Below are positions 7,042-14,210 of a stretch of DNA of 21,872 nucleotides, piece after piece; the first letter of the stretch is position 1; the number at the start of each line of letters is the position of its first letter. Below the pieces are notes generated by a model, which was not told the origin of the DNA, ran no database searches, and was given only the letters and a program-made list of their open reading frames with translations. This DNA comes from Actinomycetes bacterium (GTDB lineage Bacteria > Actinomycetota > Actinomycetes > Actinomycetales > Microbacteriaceae), in assembly GCA_023450335.1 (NCBI GenBank), contig JAEXHA010000182.1, positions 1-21,872 on the forward strand, written 5' to 3'. The translations under genes were made by a program, and so were the position numbers.

Positions 7042-7760
7042 CGCGGGTGCTGCTGGTCGATGACCACGCTGTGATGCGCGCGGGGTTCCGCATGATCCTC
7101 GAGGCAGCGGGCGACATCGAGGTCGTCGGTGAGGCTGCGAACGGCCGCGAGGCGATCGCCCTGGCATCCACTCTCTCCGTCGACGTCATCTGCATGGACG
7201 TGCAGATGCCCGACATGGACGGGCTCGAGGCCACGGCGCAGATCGTGGCGGACCCGGCGGTGACCGGCGCCGTGATCATCGTGACGACGTTCGACCGCGA
7301 CGACTACCTGTTCCAGGCGCTGGCGGCCGGAGCCAGCGGATTCCTGCTGAAGAACGCCGGGCCGGAGGAGCTCGTCACCGCGGTGCGGATCGCTGCCGCC
7401 GGTGACGCCCTGCTGGCGCCGGCGGTCACCCGCCGCGTGATCGAGCGCTTCGCGACGGCCGGGCCCGGGCCCGGTGTCCCGGCCGCGGCATCCCCCGACG
7501 CGAACGCAAGGCGGGCGCCGGCGGCCCCCACGCCCACCGCCGTCGTCGAGGCGACGCCGAGCATCGCCGTCGAGCTGACCGAGCGCGAGGCCGAGGTGCT
7601 GCGGCTGCTCGCACAGGCGCTGAGCAACGCGGAGATCGCGGCGCGACTGTATATCGGCGAGGCGACGGTGAAGACCCACGTCTCGAACCTGCTGGCCAAA
7701 CTCGGCGCCCGCGATCGCGTCGCCGCCGTGGTCTACGCGCACCGCCACGGCCTGGCCTGA
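7038..7760 (+). CDS. NarL/LuxR-family response regulator
   Basis: A 240-residue DNA-binding response regulator, partner of the upstream kinase. The receiver domain shows the acidic pocket D8-D9, phospho-acceptor D54 in ICMDVQMPDMDG, switch threonine T83/T84 and K105. The LuxR-type helix-turn-helix spans about 178-240 (LTEREAEVLRLLAQALSNAE through VKTHVSNLLAKLGARDRVAA). The linker (141-176) is unusually long and made mostly of Ala and Pro. It overlaps the kinase by four bases, so the pair is translationally coupled. The ABC genes begin 138 bases downstream behind a 16-bp palindrome that is the natural candidate for its operator. Confidence 0.96.
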   Translation: MTRVLLVDDHAVMRAGFRMILEAAGDIEVVGEAANGREAIALASTLSVDVICMDVQMPDMDGLEATAQIVADPAVTGAVIIVTTFDRDDYLFQALAAGASGFLLKNAGPEELVTAVRIAAAGDALLAPAVTRRVIERFATAGPGPGVPAAASPDANARRAPAAPTPTAVVEATPSIAVELTEREAEVLRLLAQALSNAEIAARLYIGEATVKTHVSNLLAKLGARDRVAAVVYAHRHGLA

Positions 7761-7808
7761 CTCACCTCCGCGCTCGGCCCCACGCGCTCGAGGCGAAATC
7801 GCCGGTGA

Positions 7809-7828
7809 GGCGGAGACGAAGATCCGCC
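7809..7828 (+). terminator. Weak hairpin after the response regulator
   Basis: GGCGGA (7809-7814) and TCCGCC (7823-7828) form a 6-bp stem with an 8-base loop, 48 bases after the regulator stop and just before the palindrome of the ABC promoter. There is no T-run. It may be a weak terminator or only G/C-rich background. Confidence 0.3.
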
Positions 7829-7832
7829 GGGT

Positions 7833-7866
7833 GGGGGAGGTCTCCCCCGGGGTCGTTGCGTAGCGT
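7833..7866 (+). promoter_or_regulatory. ABC-operon promoter with a GGGGGAG-N2-CTCCCCC operator at the -35 position
   Basis: GGGGGAG (7833-7839) and CTCCCCC (7842-7848) are a perfect 7-bp inverted repeat about a GT centre. TAGCGT (7861-7866) is a good -10 box. With a 17-base spacer the -35 position (7838-7843) is the middle of the palindrome, where nothing like TTGACA is present. A protein bound here would compete with or replace the -35 contact. The response regulator encoded just upstream is the obvious candidate. Confidence 0.55.
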
Positions 7867-7898
7867 CGAAGCATCACCACACCGAGGAGGAGAGCGGA

Positions 7899-8783
7899 AT
7901 GCTCGAACTGAGCGGGATCACCAAGAGCTACGGCACCCGCCGCGTGCTCGACGACGTCGGCTTCACGGTCGCGGACGGCCGGCTCACCGGTTTCGTCGGC
8001 GGCAACGGCGCCGGCAAGACCACCACGATGCGCATCGTTCTCGGGGTGCTCGCGCGCGACGGCGGCGAGGTGACCCTCAACGGCACGCCGGTCACCGCGG
8101 CCGACCGCCGGCGCTTCGGCTACATGCCCGAAGAGCGCGGCCTGTACCCGAAGATGCGCGTCCTCGAACACATCGTCTACCTCGCCCGCCTCCACGGTTT
8201 CACGAGGGCCGATGCGACCAGCCGCGCCACGACGCTCCTCGAAGAGCTCGGGCTCGGCGAGCGCCTCGGCGACAACGTCGAGACCCTGTCGCTGGGCAAC
8301 CAGCAGCGCGCGCAGATCGCCGCCGCCCTCGTCCACGACCCGGAGGTGCTGATCCTCGACGAGCCGTTCAGCGGCCTCGACCCGCTCGCGGTCGACATCG
8401 TCGCCGCCGTGCTGCAGAACCGCGCCGCCCAGGGTGCCGCTGTCATGTTCTCGTCGCACCAGCTCGACGTCGTCGAGCGCCTGTGCGACGACCTCGTCAT
8501 CATCGCCGACGGCACCATCCGCGCCTCGGGCAGCCGTGATGGTCTGCGTGCGGCCCACGCACAGCGCCGGTTCGAGCTGGTCTCCGGTGGTGACGCCGGC
8601 TGGCTGCGCCACGAATCCGGCGTCGACGTGGTCGAGTTCGACGGCGGCTACGCGCTGTTCGACGTCGACAGCGACCAGACGGCCCAGCGGGTGCTGCGTC
8701 GCGCCGTCGATGCCGGCGACGTGGCGAGCTTCGCCCCCCAGCATCCCTCCCTCGCCCAGATCTTCAAGGAGGTCATCCAGTGA
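7899..8783 (+). CDS. ABC transporter ATP-binding protein (NatA-like)
   Basis: The 294-residue ATPase would power the permease encoded next. Walker A GGNGAGKTT is at 34-42, the Q-loop region FGYMPEERGLYPKM at 73-86, the signature LSLGNQQRAQ at 130-139 (N replacing the usual G of LSGGQ), Walker B LILDEPFSGLDP at 151-162 and the switch histidine in SSHQLD near 187. The segment after residue 210 is the accessory C-terminal domain found in NatA and related exporters. GAGGAGGAG lies 7-15 bases before the ATG, a strong ribosome site. The stop overlaps the permease GTG. Grouping with NatAB-type exporters is from the EERGLYPKM motif; the substrate cannot be read from sequence. Confidence 0.95.
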   Translation: MLELSGITKSYGTRRVLDDVGFTVADGRLTGFVGGNGAGKTTTMRIVLGVLARDGGEVTLNGTPVTAADRRRFGYMPEERGLYPKMRVLEHIVYLARLHGFTRADATSRATTLLEELGLGERLGDNVETLSLGNQQRAQIAAALVHDPEVLILDEPFSGLDPLAVDIVAAVLQNRAAQGAAVMFSSHQLDVVERLCDDLVIIADGTIRASGSRDGLRAAHAQRRFELVSGGDAGWLRHESGVDVVEFDGGYALFDVDSDQTAQRVLRRAVDAGDVASFAPQHPSLAQIFKEVIQ

Positions 8784-9883
8784 GCACTTCTCCCGGCACC
8801 CTCGCCCCGTCGTTCTCCCAGAGCGTCTGGCTCGTCACCGAGCGTGAGGTCGCTTCCAAGCTGCGCAGCAAGGCGTTCGTGATCTCCACCGCCATCACCT
8901 TCGCGATCTTCCTCGTGGGCATCGTGTGGGCCGGCTTCGCCGCGCAGAGCCCCGAGCGCACCCCTGTCGCCGTCACCGGCGACACCGTCGCGGTCGTGGC
9001 CGAGCTCGACGACGTGATCGACGCGACCGAGGTGGCCTCGGCCGAGCAGGCCCGCGACCTCGTGGCCGAAGGAACAGTCGACGCGGCCATCGTCCCGGGC
9101 GGCACCGACCCGTTCGATTTCGTCGTCGTCGGCGACGACGACGTGCCGTCCTCGCTCATCAGCGCGCTGAGCATCTCCCCGCCGGTCGAACTGCTCACGC
9201 CCGGCGCCACCGACGACTTCCTCCGCTATATCGTCTCGTTCGGCTTCGGCATCATCTTCTTCATGGCGGCACTGTCGTTCGGTGCGACGATCGCCCAGTC
9301 GGTCGTCGAAGAGAAGGCCACCCGCGTCGTCGAGCTGTTGATCTCGGCCATCCCGGTGCGGGCACTGCTGGCCGGCAAGGTGATCGGCAACACGATCCTC
9401 GCGATGGGCCAGGTCATCGGCATCGGTGTGATCGCGATCGTCGGATTGACCGTCACCGGTCAAGGCGAGCTGCTCACCGGCCTCGGCGCACCGCTGGTGT
9501 GGTTCGCGGTCTTCTTCCTGTTCGGGTTCATCCTGCTGGCGGCGCTGTTCGCCGCCGCCGCCGCGATGGTCTCCCGCCAGGAGGACATCGGCTCGACCAC
9601 CACGCCGCTGATGTTCCTGGTGATGGCGCCGTACTTCCTGGTGATCTTCTTCAATGACAACCCCGTCGTGCTCACGATCATGTCGTACGTGCCGTTCTCG
9701 GCGCCGGTGGGCATGCCGGTACGGGTCTTCCTGGGCGAGGCGCAGTGGTGGGAGCCGATCCTGTCGCTGCTGATCCTGCTCGCGACGTGCGTGGCCGCGA
9801 TCGTGGTCGGCGCGAAGATCTACCAGAACTCGCTGCTGCGGATGGGCGCGCGGGTGAAGCTCGCCGAGGCGCTCAAGGCCTGA
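8780..9883 (+). CDS. ABC-2 type transporter permease (NatB-like)
   Basis: A 367-residue membrane subunit. One hydrophobic helix (about 32-55) is followed by a roughly 110-residue extracytoplasmic domain rich in Asp and Val, then five helices in the C-terminal half, as in ABC2_membrane_3/NatB proteins. The cytoplasmic coupling segment after the second helix contains SVVEEKATRVVELLISAIPV, a conserved feature of this family. It begins at a GTG overlapping the ATPase stop (GTGA). Together with the upstream kinase, regulator and ATPase it makes a four-gene sensing-and-export module. Candidate cargoes by family precedent are sodium, peptides or membrane-active compounds; the sequence does not decide among them. 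A strong double hairpin follows immediately. Confidence 0.93.
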   Translation: MSTSPGTLAPSFSQSVWLVTEREVASKLRSKAFVISTAITFAIFLVGIVWAGFAAQSPERTPVAVTGDTVAVVAELDDVIDATEVASAEQARDLVAEGTVDAAIVPGGTDPFDFVVVGDDDVPSSLISALSISPPVELLTPGATDDFLRYIVSFGFGIIFFMAALSFGATIAQSVVEEKATRVVELLISAIPVRALLAGKVIGNTILAMGQVIGIGVIAIVGLTVTGQGELLTGLGAPLVWFAVFFLFGFILLAALFAAAAAMVSRQEDIGSTTTPLMFLVMAPYFLVIFFNDNPVVLTIMSYVPFSAPVGMPVRVFLGEAQWWEPILSLLILLATCVAAIVVGAKIYQNSLLRMGARVKLAEALKA

Positions 9884-9884
9884 C

Positions 9885-9955
9885 GAGTGGATGCCGGAGA
9901 CCCCGGGATCCACTCATGCGAAACGCCCCGGCTGTCCGAAGACGGCCGGGGCGTT
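9885..9955. terminator. Double-hairpin bidirectional terminator
   Basis: Directly after the permease stop, GAGTGGAT (9885-9892) pairs with ATCCACTC (9908-9915). Then AACGCCCCGGCTGTC (9922-9936) pairs with GACGGCCGGGGCGTT (9941-9955) around a CGAA tetraloop: 15 pairs with a single T-G wobble. The second stem starts and ends in AA/TT and serves both the ABC operon and the convergent reductase that stops at 9971. There is no long T-run, as is common in actinobacteria. Confidence 0.85.
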
Positions 9956-9970
9956 CGGTGTGCGCTGGCG

Positions 9971-10546
9971 TCAGGCCGCGACGACCTCGCGGGTCGAGAG
10001 CACGCGCTCGACGAGCGTGGTGAACGCGGTGAGGTAGGCCGCGAGGAACTCGGCGGTCTGCGCGTTGGTGACCTCGCCGTCTTCGGCGAACAGGCCCGGC
10101 AGCGACTGGATGTAGCCCTCGGGCTGGCCGAGCGTGGGAGCGTTGTAGTGGCTGAGGATCGCCTTCAGGTGCTGCTGCGCCGCGGCGGTGGCGATGGGGC
10201 CACCCGAGGTTCCGATGACGGCGGTGGGCTTGCCGTCGAACGAGGCCTGGCCCCACGGGCGGGCCGACCAGTCGAGGGCGTTCTTGAGCACGCCCGGGAT
10301 CGACCGGCTGTACTCGGGCGTGATGATGATGACGCCGTCGACGTCGGCGATGGCCTTCTTGAAGTCGAGCGCGACCTGCGGGAAGTCGGCGTCGTGGTCG
10401 GGCGAGTAGAACGGAAGGTCCTTGATCGGGATCTCGACCAGCGTCGTGCCCTCGGGGGCGAGGCGCTCGAGCGCCTTCGCAAGGCGACGGTTGATCGAGG
10501 TCGACGAGATGCTGCCGACGATGTAGCCGATGGTCCGGTCGGTCAT
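9971..10546 (-). CDS. NADPH-dependent FMN reductase family protein
   Basis: A 191-residue flavodoxin-fold oxidoreductase that would use NAD(P)H and FMN to reduce flavins, quinones, azo compounds or chromate; the true substrate is unknown. GSISSTSINRRL (11-22) is the FMN phosphate-binding loop, and TPEYSRSIPGVLKNALDW (76-93) is the family signature around the flavin ring. IGTSGGP follows near residue 112. Length is typical. The ATG at 10546 has AGGAG seven bases upstream, so the open frame extending to 10615 is not used. It is a single gene converging on the ABC operon terminator and divergent from the HNH gene, with a stable hairpin in its leader. Confidence 0.93.
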   Translation of the reverse strand: MTDRTIGYIVGSISSTSINRRLAKALERLAPEGTTLVEIPIKDLPFYSPDHDADFPQVALDFKKAIADVDGVIIITPEYSRSIPGVLKNALDWSARPWGQASFDGKPTAVIGTSGGPIATAAAQQHLKAILSHYNAPTLGQPEGYIQSLPGLFAEDGEVTNAQTAEFLAAYLTAFTTLVERVLSTREVVAA

Positions 10547-10569
10547 GTATGTGCTCCTGACAGAAATGA

Positions 10570-10591
10570 GGCGGCCGCGAAAGCGGCCGCC
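10570..10591. promoter_or_regulatory. Perfect 9-bp hairpin in the FMN reductase leader
   Basis: GGCGGCCGC (10570-10578), GAAA, GCGGCCGCC (10583-10591) is a perfect stem with a four-base loop: GAAA (a GNRA loop) on the plus strand, TTTC on the minus strand. It ends 24 bases before the reductase ATG, just above its AGGAG, so it would be in the leader RNA if transcription starts further up. An ACACCGGTGT palindrome lies at 10612-10621 and could be an operator. Promoter boxes for the reductase were not clear. Confidence 0.5.
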
Positions 10592-10668
10592 GTGGACGTA
10601 CTCCGACATCAACACCGGTGTGCCTGCGGTCTATTCCCGCGTATGAAGAACTGTGACGAGTGGATGCC

Positions 10669-10692
10669 GGGGCTCAGCGCTCGACGAGCCCC
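10669..10692. terminator. GGGGCTC/GAGCCCC hairpin in the reductase-HNH intergenic region
   Basis: GGGGCTC (10669-10675) and GAGCCCC (10686-10692) form a 7-bp G/C-rich stem with a 10-base loop, followed on the plus strand by TTCT. No plus-strand gene is known to need ending here, so it may insulate the HNH promoter or end transcription leaking from the right. Confidence 0.35.
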
Positions 10693-10733
10693 TTCTGCCG
10701 CACGTTTTCCGCCCTGAGTGCGCGTTCGGAATG

Positions 10734-10772
10734 CCGACACTCCCGGACAGAGCTTCGATGATCGAGTGTCGG
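10734..10772. repeat. CCGACACTC inverted repeat ahead of the HNH gene
   Basis: CCGACACTC (10734-10742) is exactly repeated in inverse at 10764-10772 with a 21-base loop. It ends 23 bases before the preferred HNH start codon and so overlaps the likely promoter region (a weak CAGAAT at 10783-10788 lies seven bases before the ATG). It could be an operator or part of a mobile boundary. Confidence 0.45.
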
Positions 10773-10795
10773 AGCCCCTTGGCAGAATAGCAGTT

Positions 10796-12193
10796 ATGAA
10801 CAGCCTCACCGATCCCCTCGGCGACCTGCAGGAGCAGGCCGCGCAGATGGTGAGTGAGGCGGCCACGAGCGGAGTGCTCCAGGCGGTGTCCGAGCCCGAA
10901 CTGGCATCGACGCTGGGTGATCTCGCCGGGGTGCAGCGGCTGATCGAGGCGGCGATGATCGAAGCGGTCGGTGAGGTGATGCGCCGGTCGGAGAGCCCAG
11001 TGGTCGCTGACCGGATGACGTCGCAACTGGGGTGCCGGAATGTGGGCGAGCTGGTCGAGCGCGTCACCCGGGTGTCAGCCGCCACGGCATCGCGCTTGCA
11101 GAAGGCGGCGAAGGCCGTGCGACCGCGCGTGTCGGACACGACCGGTGAACTGCTCGACGGCGAACTGCCCGCACTGCGTGACGCGATGATCGACGGGGCG
11201 GTCGGCACCGATGGGGTTCTCGCCATCGCGACGCCCCTGCTGGCGACCGGCGGGCGGGTCGCGCCCGACAAGCGCCGGCATGCGGCCGCTGTCGTGGTCG
11301 CCGAAGCGCGCGGCGAAGGCCCCGAGGGGGCACCACCGCTGAGCGCCGATCTGCTGCGGGTGCAGGCGTCGGCGTGGGCGGCGGCGATGGACCAGGACGG
11401 CGCTGAACCGCGCGAGCGGGAGGCTGCCCGCAAGCGGTGCCTGCGGTTGGGCGCAGAGACCCCGCACGGGTTCCCCGTCAGCGGCATTCTGCTGCCCGAA
11501 GTGGCCGCTGCGCTCATGCAGATCCACAACGCCCAACACTCGCCCCGGACGGTCGAGTTCACCCCCGAACGAGCCGACGAGCCCGACCCGGTGCGTGACG
11601 ATCGCACCCATGGCCAGAAGCTGCACGACACGCTGGCATCCGTGGTGCATGTGGCCGCGGCCAGCGGACTGCTGCCCACCATCGGCGGCGCAGCCCCGAC
11701 CCTGGTCGTCGCGGTCACCGAAGACGACCTCACATCGGGCCGCGGGCATGCGCACGTGCAGGGGTGCGAACAGCCGGTATCGATCGCCGCGGCCCTGCAC
11801 GTGGCATGCTCCGGGGTCATCCAGCGGATCACCAACCGTCGCGACGGGCGCATCATCCGCATCGGCACCGAAGAACGGGTCTTCAACCGGCACCAACGTC
11901 GTGCGATCGCCCTCCGCGACGGGGGCTGCATCATCCCCGGCTGCCACGTTCCCGCCGCCTGGGCGGAAATCCACCACGTCGTCGAGTACGCGAACGGCGG
12001 GCCGACCCACACCGACAACGGTGTTCTGCTCTGTTGGTACCACCATCGATTCCTCGACACCATCGGGTGGAAGATCCGCATGAACACCGGAGTCCCCGAA
12101 GTGCAAGCGCCCTACTGGCTCGACCGGTCGATGCGATGGCGCGTGGCGACGACTTCTCCCACCCGGCTCCGAGCCGCAGTCATGCAGACGTGA
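10796..12193 (+). CDS. DUF222 / HNH endonuclease domain protein (13E12 repeat type)
   Basis: A 465-residue protein of the DUF222-HNH family that is abundant and multicopy in actinobacteria (the mycobacterial 13E12 group). The first 330 residues are the helical DUF222 region, rich in Ala and Arg. The C-terminal HNH nuclease has the zinc/ββα elements: CIIPGC near 378-383, the catalytic EIHHVVEYANGGPT near 391-404, N in THTDNGVLLC, and YHHRFLD near 414-420. The cellular role of this family is not established; nuclease activity is inferred from intact HNH residues. The ATG at 10796 is chosen because homologues start close to the first helix (MNSLTDPLGDL); a GTG at 10718 would add 26 low-complexity residues across the upstream inverted repeat. 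It converges on the regulator gene with only four bases between stops. Confidence 0.88.
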   Translation: MNSLTDPLGDLQEQAAQMVSEAATSGVLQAVSEPELASTLGDLAGVQRLIEAAMIEAVGEVMRRSESPVVADRMTSQLGCRNVGELVERVTRVSAATASRLQKAAKAVRPRVSDTTGELLDGELPALRDAMIDGAVGTDGVLAIATPLLATGGRVAPDKRRHAAAVVVAEARGEGPEGAPPLSADLLRVQASAWAAAMDQDGAEPREREAARKRCLRLGAETPHGFPVSGILLPEVAAALMQIHNAQHSPRTVEFTPERADEPDPVRDDRTHGQKLHDTLASVVHVAAASGLLPTIGGAAPTLVVAVTEDDLTSGRGHAHVQGCEQPVSIAAALHVACSGVIQRITNRRDGRIIRIGTEERVFNRHQRRAIALRDGGCIIPGCHVPAAWAEIHHVVEYANGGPTHTDNGVLLCWYHHRFLDTIGWKIRMNTGVPEVQAPYWLDRSMRWRVATTSPTRLRAAVMQT

Positions 12194-12197
12194 CCTG

Positions 12198-12698
12198 TCA
12201 GGCCGATGCCGCGGGCGCGCCCTCGGGGTGGAGGATCACCGCCAGCGAGTAGTCCTCGCCGTCGGCGTCGGGCTCGAGATCTTTGTACTCGAGGAACAGC
12301 GCGTTGAGCCGGGCGTGCAGCTCGTCGCGATGCGACGGGCTGAGCCGCAGCCCCAGCCACCCGAAGTACACGGTGTCCGGCGCGGCGAGCGCAACCTGCT
12401 GCCGCACGGTCTCCAGGATCAGCGCCGGGGCGTTCTCCATGCGTGCATCCCACGACCGCCCAGTGGCCAGGTACGGCACCTCGCGGGCGCCCTGCGCTCC
12501 GCTGCGCTCGGGTTGCGGCGCGAGGAAACCGGTGTCGACGAGCGTGCGCACGTGATGGAGCATGGTGCCCGGGTTCATGCCGAACGCCTCGGCGAGCTCC
12601 TTGTTCGTGCGCGCATCGAAGCGGCACTTCCGAAGGATCCGCAGCCGCAACGGCGAACTCAACGCACGACCGGCGGCGCGTGCCTCGTCATCGTCCAT
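12198..12698 (-). CDS. Winged-helix (ArsR/HTH_20-type) transcriptional regulator
   Basis: A 166-residue DNA-binding protein. Residues 10-60 form the winged helix: SSPLRLRILRKCRFDARTN, then the recognition part KELAEAFGMNPGTMLHHVRT and the wing LVDTGFLAP. The C-terminal 80 residues (including VYFGWLGLRLSP and a charged helix DELHARLNALFLEYKDL) look like an effector or dimerisation domain and lack the cysteine pairs of metal-sensing ArsR proteins, so a metal ligand is unlikely. It is divergent from an MFS exporter with 58 bases between start codons and a duplicated operator, the classic layout of a local repressor that also controls itself. A TAGGAT -10 box six bases before the ATG (complement of 12705-12710) suggests a leaderless message. 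Confidence 0.9.
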   Translation of the reverse strand: MDDDEARAAGRALSSPLRLRILRKCRFDARTNKELAEAFGMNPGTMLHHVRTLVDTGFLAPQPERSGAQGAREVPYLATGRSWDARMENAPALILETVRQQVALAAPDTVYFGWLGLRLSPSHRDELHARLNALFLEYKDLEPDADGEDYSLAVILHPEGAPAASA

Positions 12699-12715
12699 GC
12701 GCCAATCCTAACCCG

Positions 12716-12772
12716 ACTGATTGACAAATCCCAATGAGTTGTCCACACTGATTGACATGTCTCAATCGGTTG
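12716..12772. promoter_or_regulatory. Duplicated operator and divergent promoters between repressor and MFS exporter
   Basis: Two 26-base direct repeats (12716-12741 and 12747-12772) agree at 21 positions and start 31 bases apart, close to three helical turns. Each holds an inverted ATTG...CAAT pair; the second is GATTGA-N6-TCAATC with an internal GACATGTC. For the exporter, TTGACA (12721-12726), 17 bases, CACACT (12744-12749), seven bases and the ATG make a leaderless promoter. The first repeat covers its -35, the second its start site and initiation codon. For the regulator, TTGGGA and TAGGAT with an 18-base spacer lie on the other strand. Binding at both sites would silence both genes. Confidence 0.7.
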
Positions 12773-14118
12773 AGCCCGAAGAGGTCGCCAGCGCCCGCGC
12801 CGAGGCCGCCCGCACGCCGTTCGACGACGCTGCAGCCAACGCTGTCGCAGGCGAGCAGGTCCCCGCGCCCGCAGACGCCGAGCGCGGATCGCTGTGGCGC
12901 GATCGCAACTTCCTCACGATGTGGGGCGGCCAGGCGTTCAGCCAGTTCGGCGCCCAGATCACCGAACTGGCCCTGCCCGTGCTCGCCGTGCTGCTGCTGC
13001 ACGCCACCGAGTTCGAGGTGGGTGTGCTGAATGCTGCCGGAACGGCGGCTTTCCTGCTGGTGGGGCTGCCCGCCGGCGCGTGGATCGACCGGATGCGCAA
13101 GCGGCACGTCATGATCGCCGCCGATCTCGTGCGGGCGCTCGCCCTGGCATCCCTGCCCCTGCTGTGGATGCTGGGCGCCCTGCAGATCTGGCACATGGTG
13201 GTCGTCGCCCTCGTGATGGGCGTCGCCACGGTGTTCTTCGACGTCTCGTATCAGAGCATCATCCCGTCGCTGGTGCGACCTGGCCAGATCGCCGAGGCCA
13301 ACGGCAAGTTCGAATCGACCGCGCAGCTGGCCGGCATCGCCGGCCCGGCCGCGGGCGGCTGGCTCATCGGGGTGATCACGGCACCGCTGGCCATCCTGGT
13401 CACCGCCGGCACCTACCTCGCCTCGATGGTGGCGCTCGCTTTCACGCGCGACCACGAGCGGGTGGCGCAGGCCACCGCACACGACCCGCTCTTCCGCTCG
13501 ATCGGCGAGGGCCTGCGCTGGGTGTTCGGCAACCGGTACCTGCGGCGCATCGTCGGCACGACCGCGGTGTCGAACTTCTTCTCGACGGTGACCTTCACCC
13601 TGCTGCCGATCTTCCTGTTGCGCACCCTCGGCATCACGCCCGAAGGGCTGGGCCTGTTCTTCGCGGTGAGCTCGGTCGGGGGTCTGGCCGGCGCCATGGC
13701 CACGCCGCACATCGTGCGGCGGCTGGGCGAAGGCCCGGCGATCCCGGTCAGCGCGATCGCGTTCTCGGTCACGGCGGTACTGCTGCCGCTGGCGGCGACG
13801 TTCCCGACGGCCGCCTACCCGATCGTGATGGTGCAGGGCTTCATCGGGATGTTCAGCGTGCTGCTCTACAACATCACGCAGGTCACGTTCCGCCAGCGCA
13901 TCACGCCCGCGCGGCTGCTGGGCCGCATGAACGCATCGATCCGGTTCTGCGTGTGGGGCGTCATGCCCATCGCCGCGCTCGTCGCGGGCGGCCTGGGCAC
14001 CTGGCTCGGCACGACCGCGACGATGTGGATCGGGGCGATCGGCGCGGTGACTTCGGCGCTGTTCGTCGTGACCGGACCGTTCTGGCGCACCCGGTCACTT
14101 CCCGACGTCGCGGACTGA
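12757..14118 (+). CDS. Major facilitator superfamily transporter (MFS_3, drug/siderophore-exporter type)
   Basis: A 453-residue inner-membrane protein with about 12 hydrophobic helices after a 50-residue acidic, Ala-rich cytoplasmic tail. Helix 1 starts at NFLTMWGGQAFSQFGAQITE, a common opening of the EntS-like MFS_3 group; the loop between helices 2 and 3 has GAWIDRMRKRH, the MFS motif A equivalent. RQRITPARLLGRMNASIRF in the second half is also typical of this group. Members export antibiotics, macrolides or siderophores by proton exchange; no substrate can be assigned. The ATG at 12757 lacks a Shine-Dalgarno site and fits a leaderless transcript; an in-frame upstream ATG at 12721 would sit on the -35 box. 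The divergent regulator gene and shared operators imply ligand-induced expression. Confidence 0.92.
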   Translation: MSQSVEPEEVASARAEAARTPFDDAAANAVAGEQVPAPADAERGSLWRDRNFLTMWGGQAFSQFGAQITELALPVLAVLLLHATEFEVGVLNAAGTAAFLLVGLPAGAWIDRMRKRHVMIAADLVRALALASLPLLWMLGALQIWHMVVVALVMGVATVFFDVSYQSIIPSLVRPGQIAEANGKFESTAQLAGIAGPAAGGWLIGVITAPLAILVTAGTYLASMVALAFTRDHERVAQATAHDPLFRSIGEGLRWVFGNRYLRRIVGTTAVSNFFSTVTFTLLPIFLLRTLGITPEGLGLFFAVSSVGGLAGAMATPHIVRRLGEGPAIPVSAIAFSVTAVLLPLAATFPTAAYPIVMVQGFIGMFSVLLYNITQVTFRQRITPARLLGRMNASIRFCVWGVMPIAALVAGGLGTWLGTTATMWIGAIGAVTSALFVVTGPFWRTRSLPDVAD

Positions 14119-14138
14119 GTCGGGGCAGCATACGGAGG

Positions 14139-14144
14139 TAAACT
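14139..14144 (+). promoter_or_regulatory. Predicted -10 box upstream of the leader peptide
   Basis: TAAACT is followed by six bases and the ATG of a 19-codon frame. It is the best TANNNT match in the 177-base gap before the FBP gene, so the FBP message probably starts near 14151 and has about 145 bases of leader. No clear -35 was seen. Confidence 0.5.
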
Positions 14145-14150
14145 CGCCGC

Positions 14151-14210
14151 ATGCTTTCGTCTGCGCACCGTCTGGGGGTTCTCGGCGCGCTCTGCGCCGT
14201 CGCGAGATGA
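14151..14210 (+). CDS. Putative 19-residue leader peptide upstream of the FBP gene
   Basis: The frame encodes MLSSAHRLGVLGALCAVAR and ends GCG AGA TGA, with the rare codon AGA just before the stop. The ATG is six bases after a TAAACT box, which would make it a leaderless upstream open frame at the very 5' end of the FBP message. Within and after it, GGCGC/GCGCC (14184-14198) and GCCGGC/GCCGGC (14238-14252) can form hairpins that a paused ribosome might rearrange. Leader-peptide attenuation is common for ribosome-protection and antibiotic-response genes, and FBP/FusB proteins act on the ribosome, so the context fits. There is no homology evidence; it could also be a chance frame. Confidence 0.4.
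   Translation: MLSSAHRLGVLGALCAVAR

Noticed and set aside
6810..8744. 644-residue minus-strand frame opposite the regulator and ABC ATPase
   Set aside because: Shadow of three well-supported plus-strand features; no motifs.
10643..10717. Short plus frame beginning MKNCDEWMPG before the HNH gene
   Set aside because: No ribosome site or promoter, crosses the GGGGCTC hairpin, and is probably generated by the GAGTGGATGCCGG block.
10718..10795. GTG start giving 26 more residues to the HNH protein
   Set aside because: The extension translates the CCGACACTC inverted repeat and is not like family N-termini.
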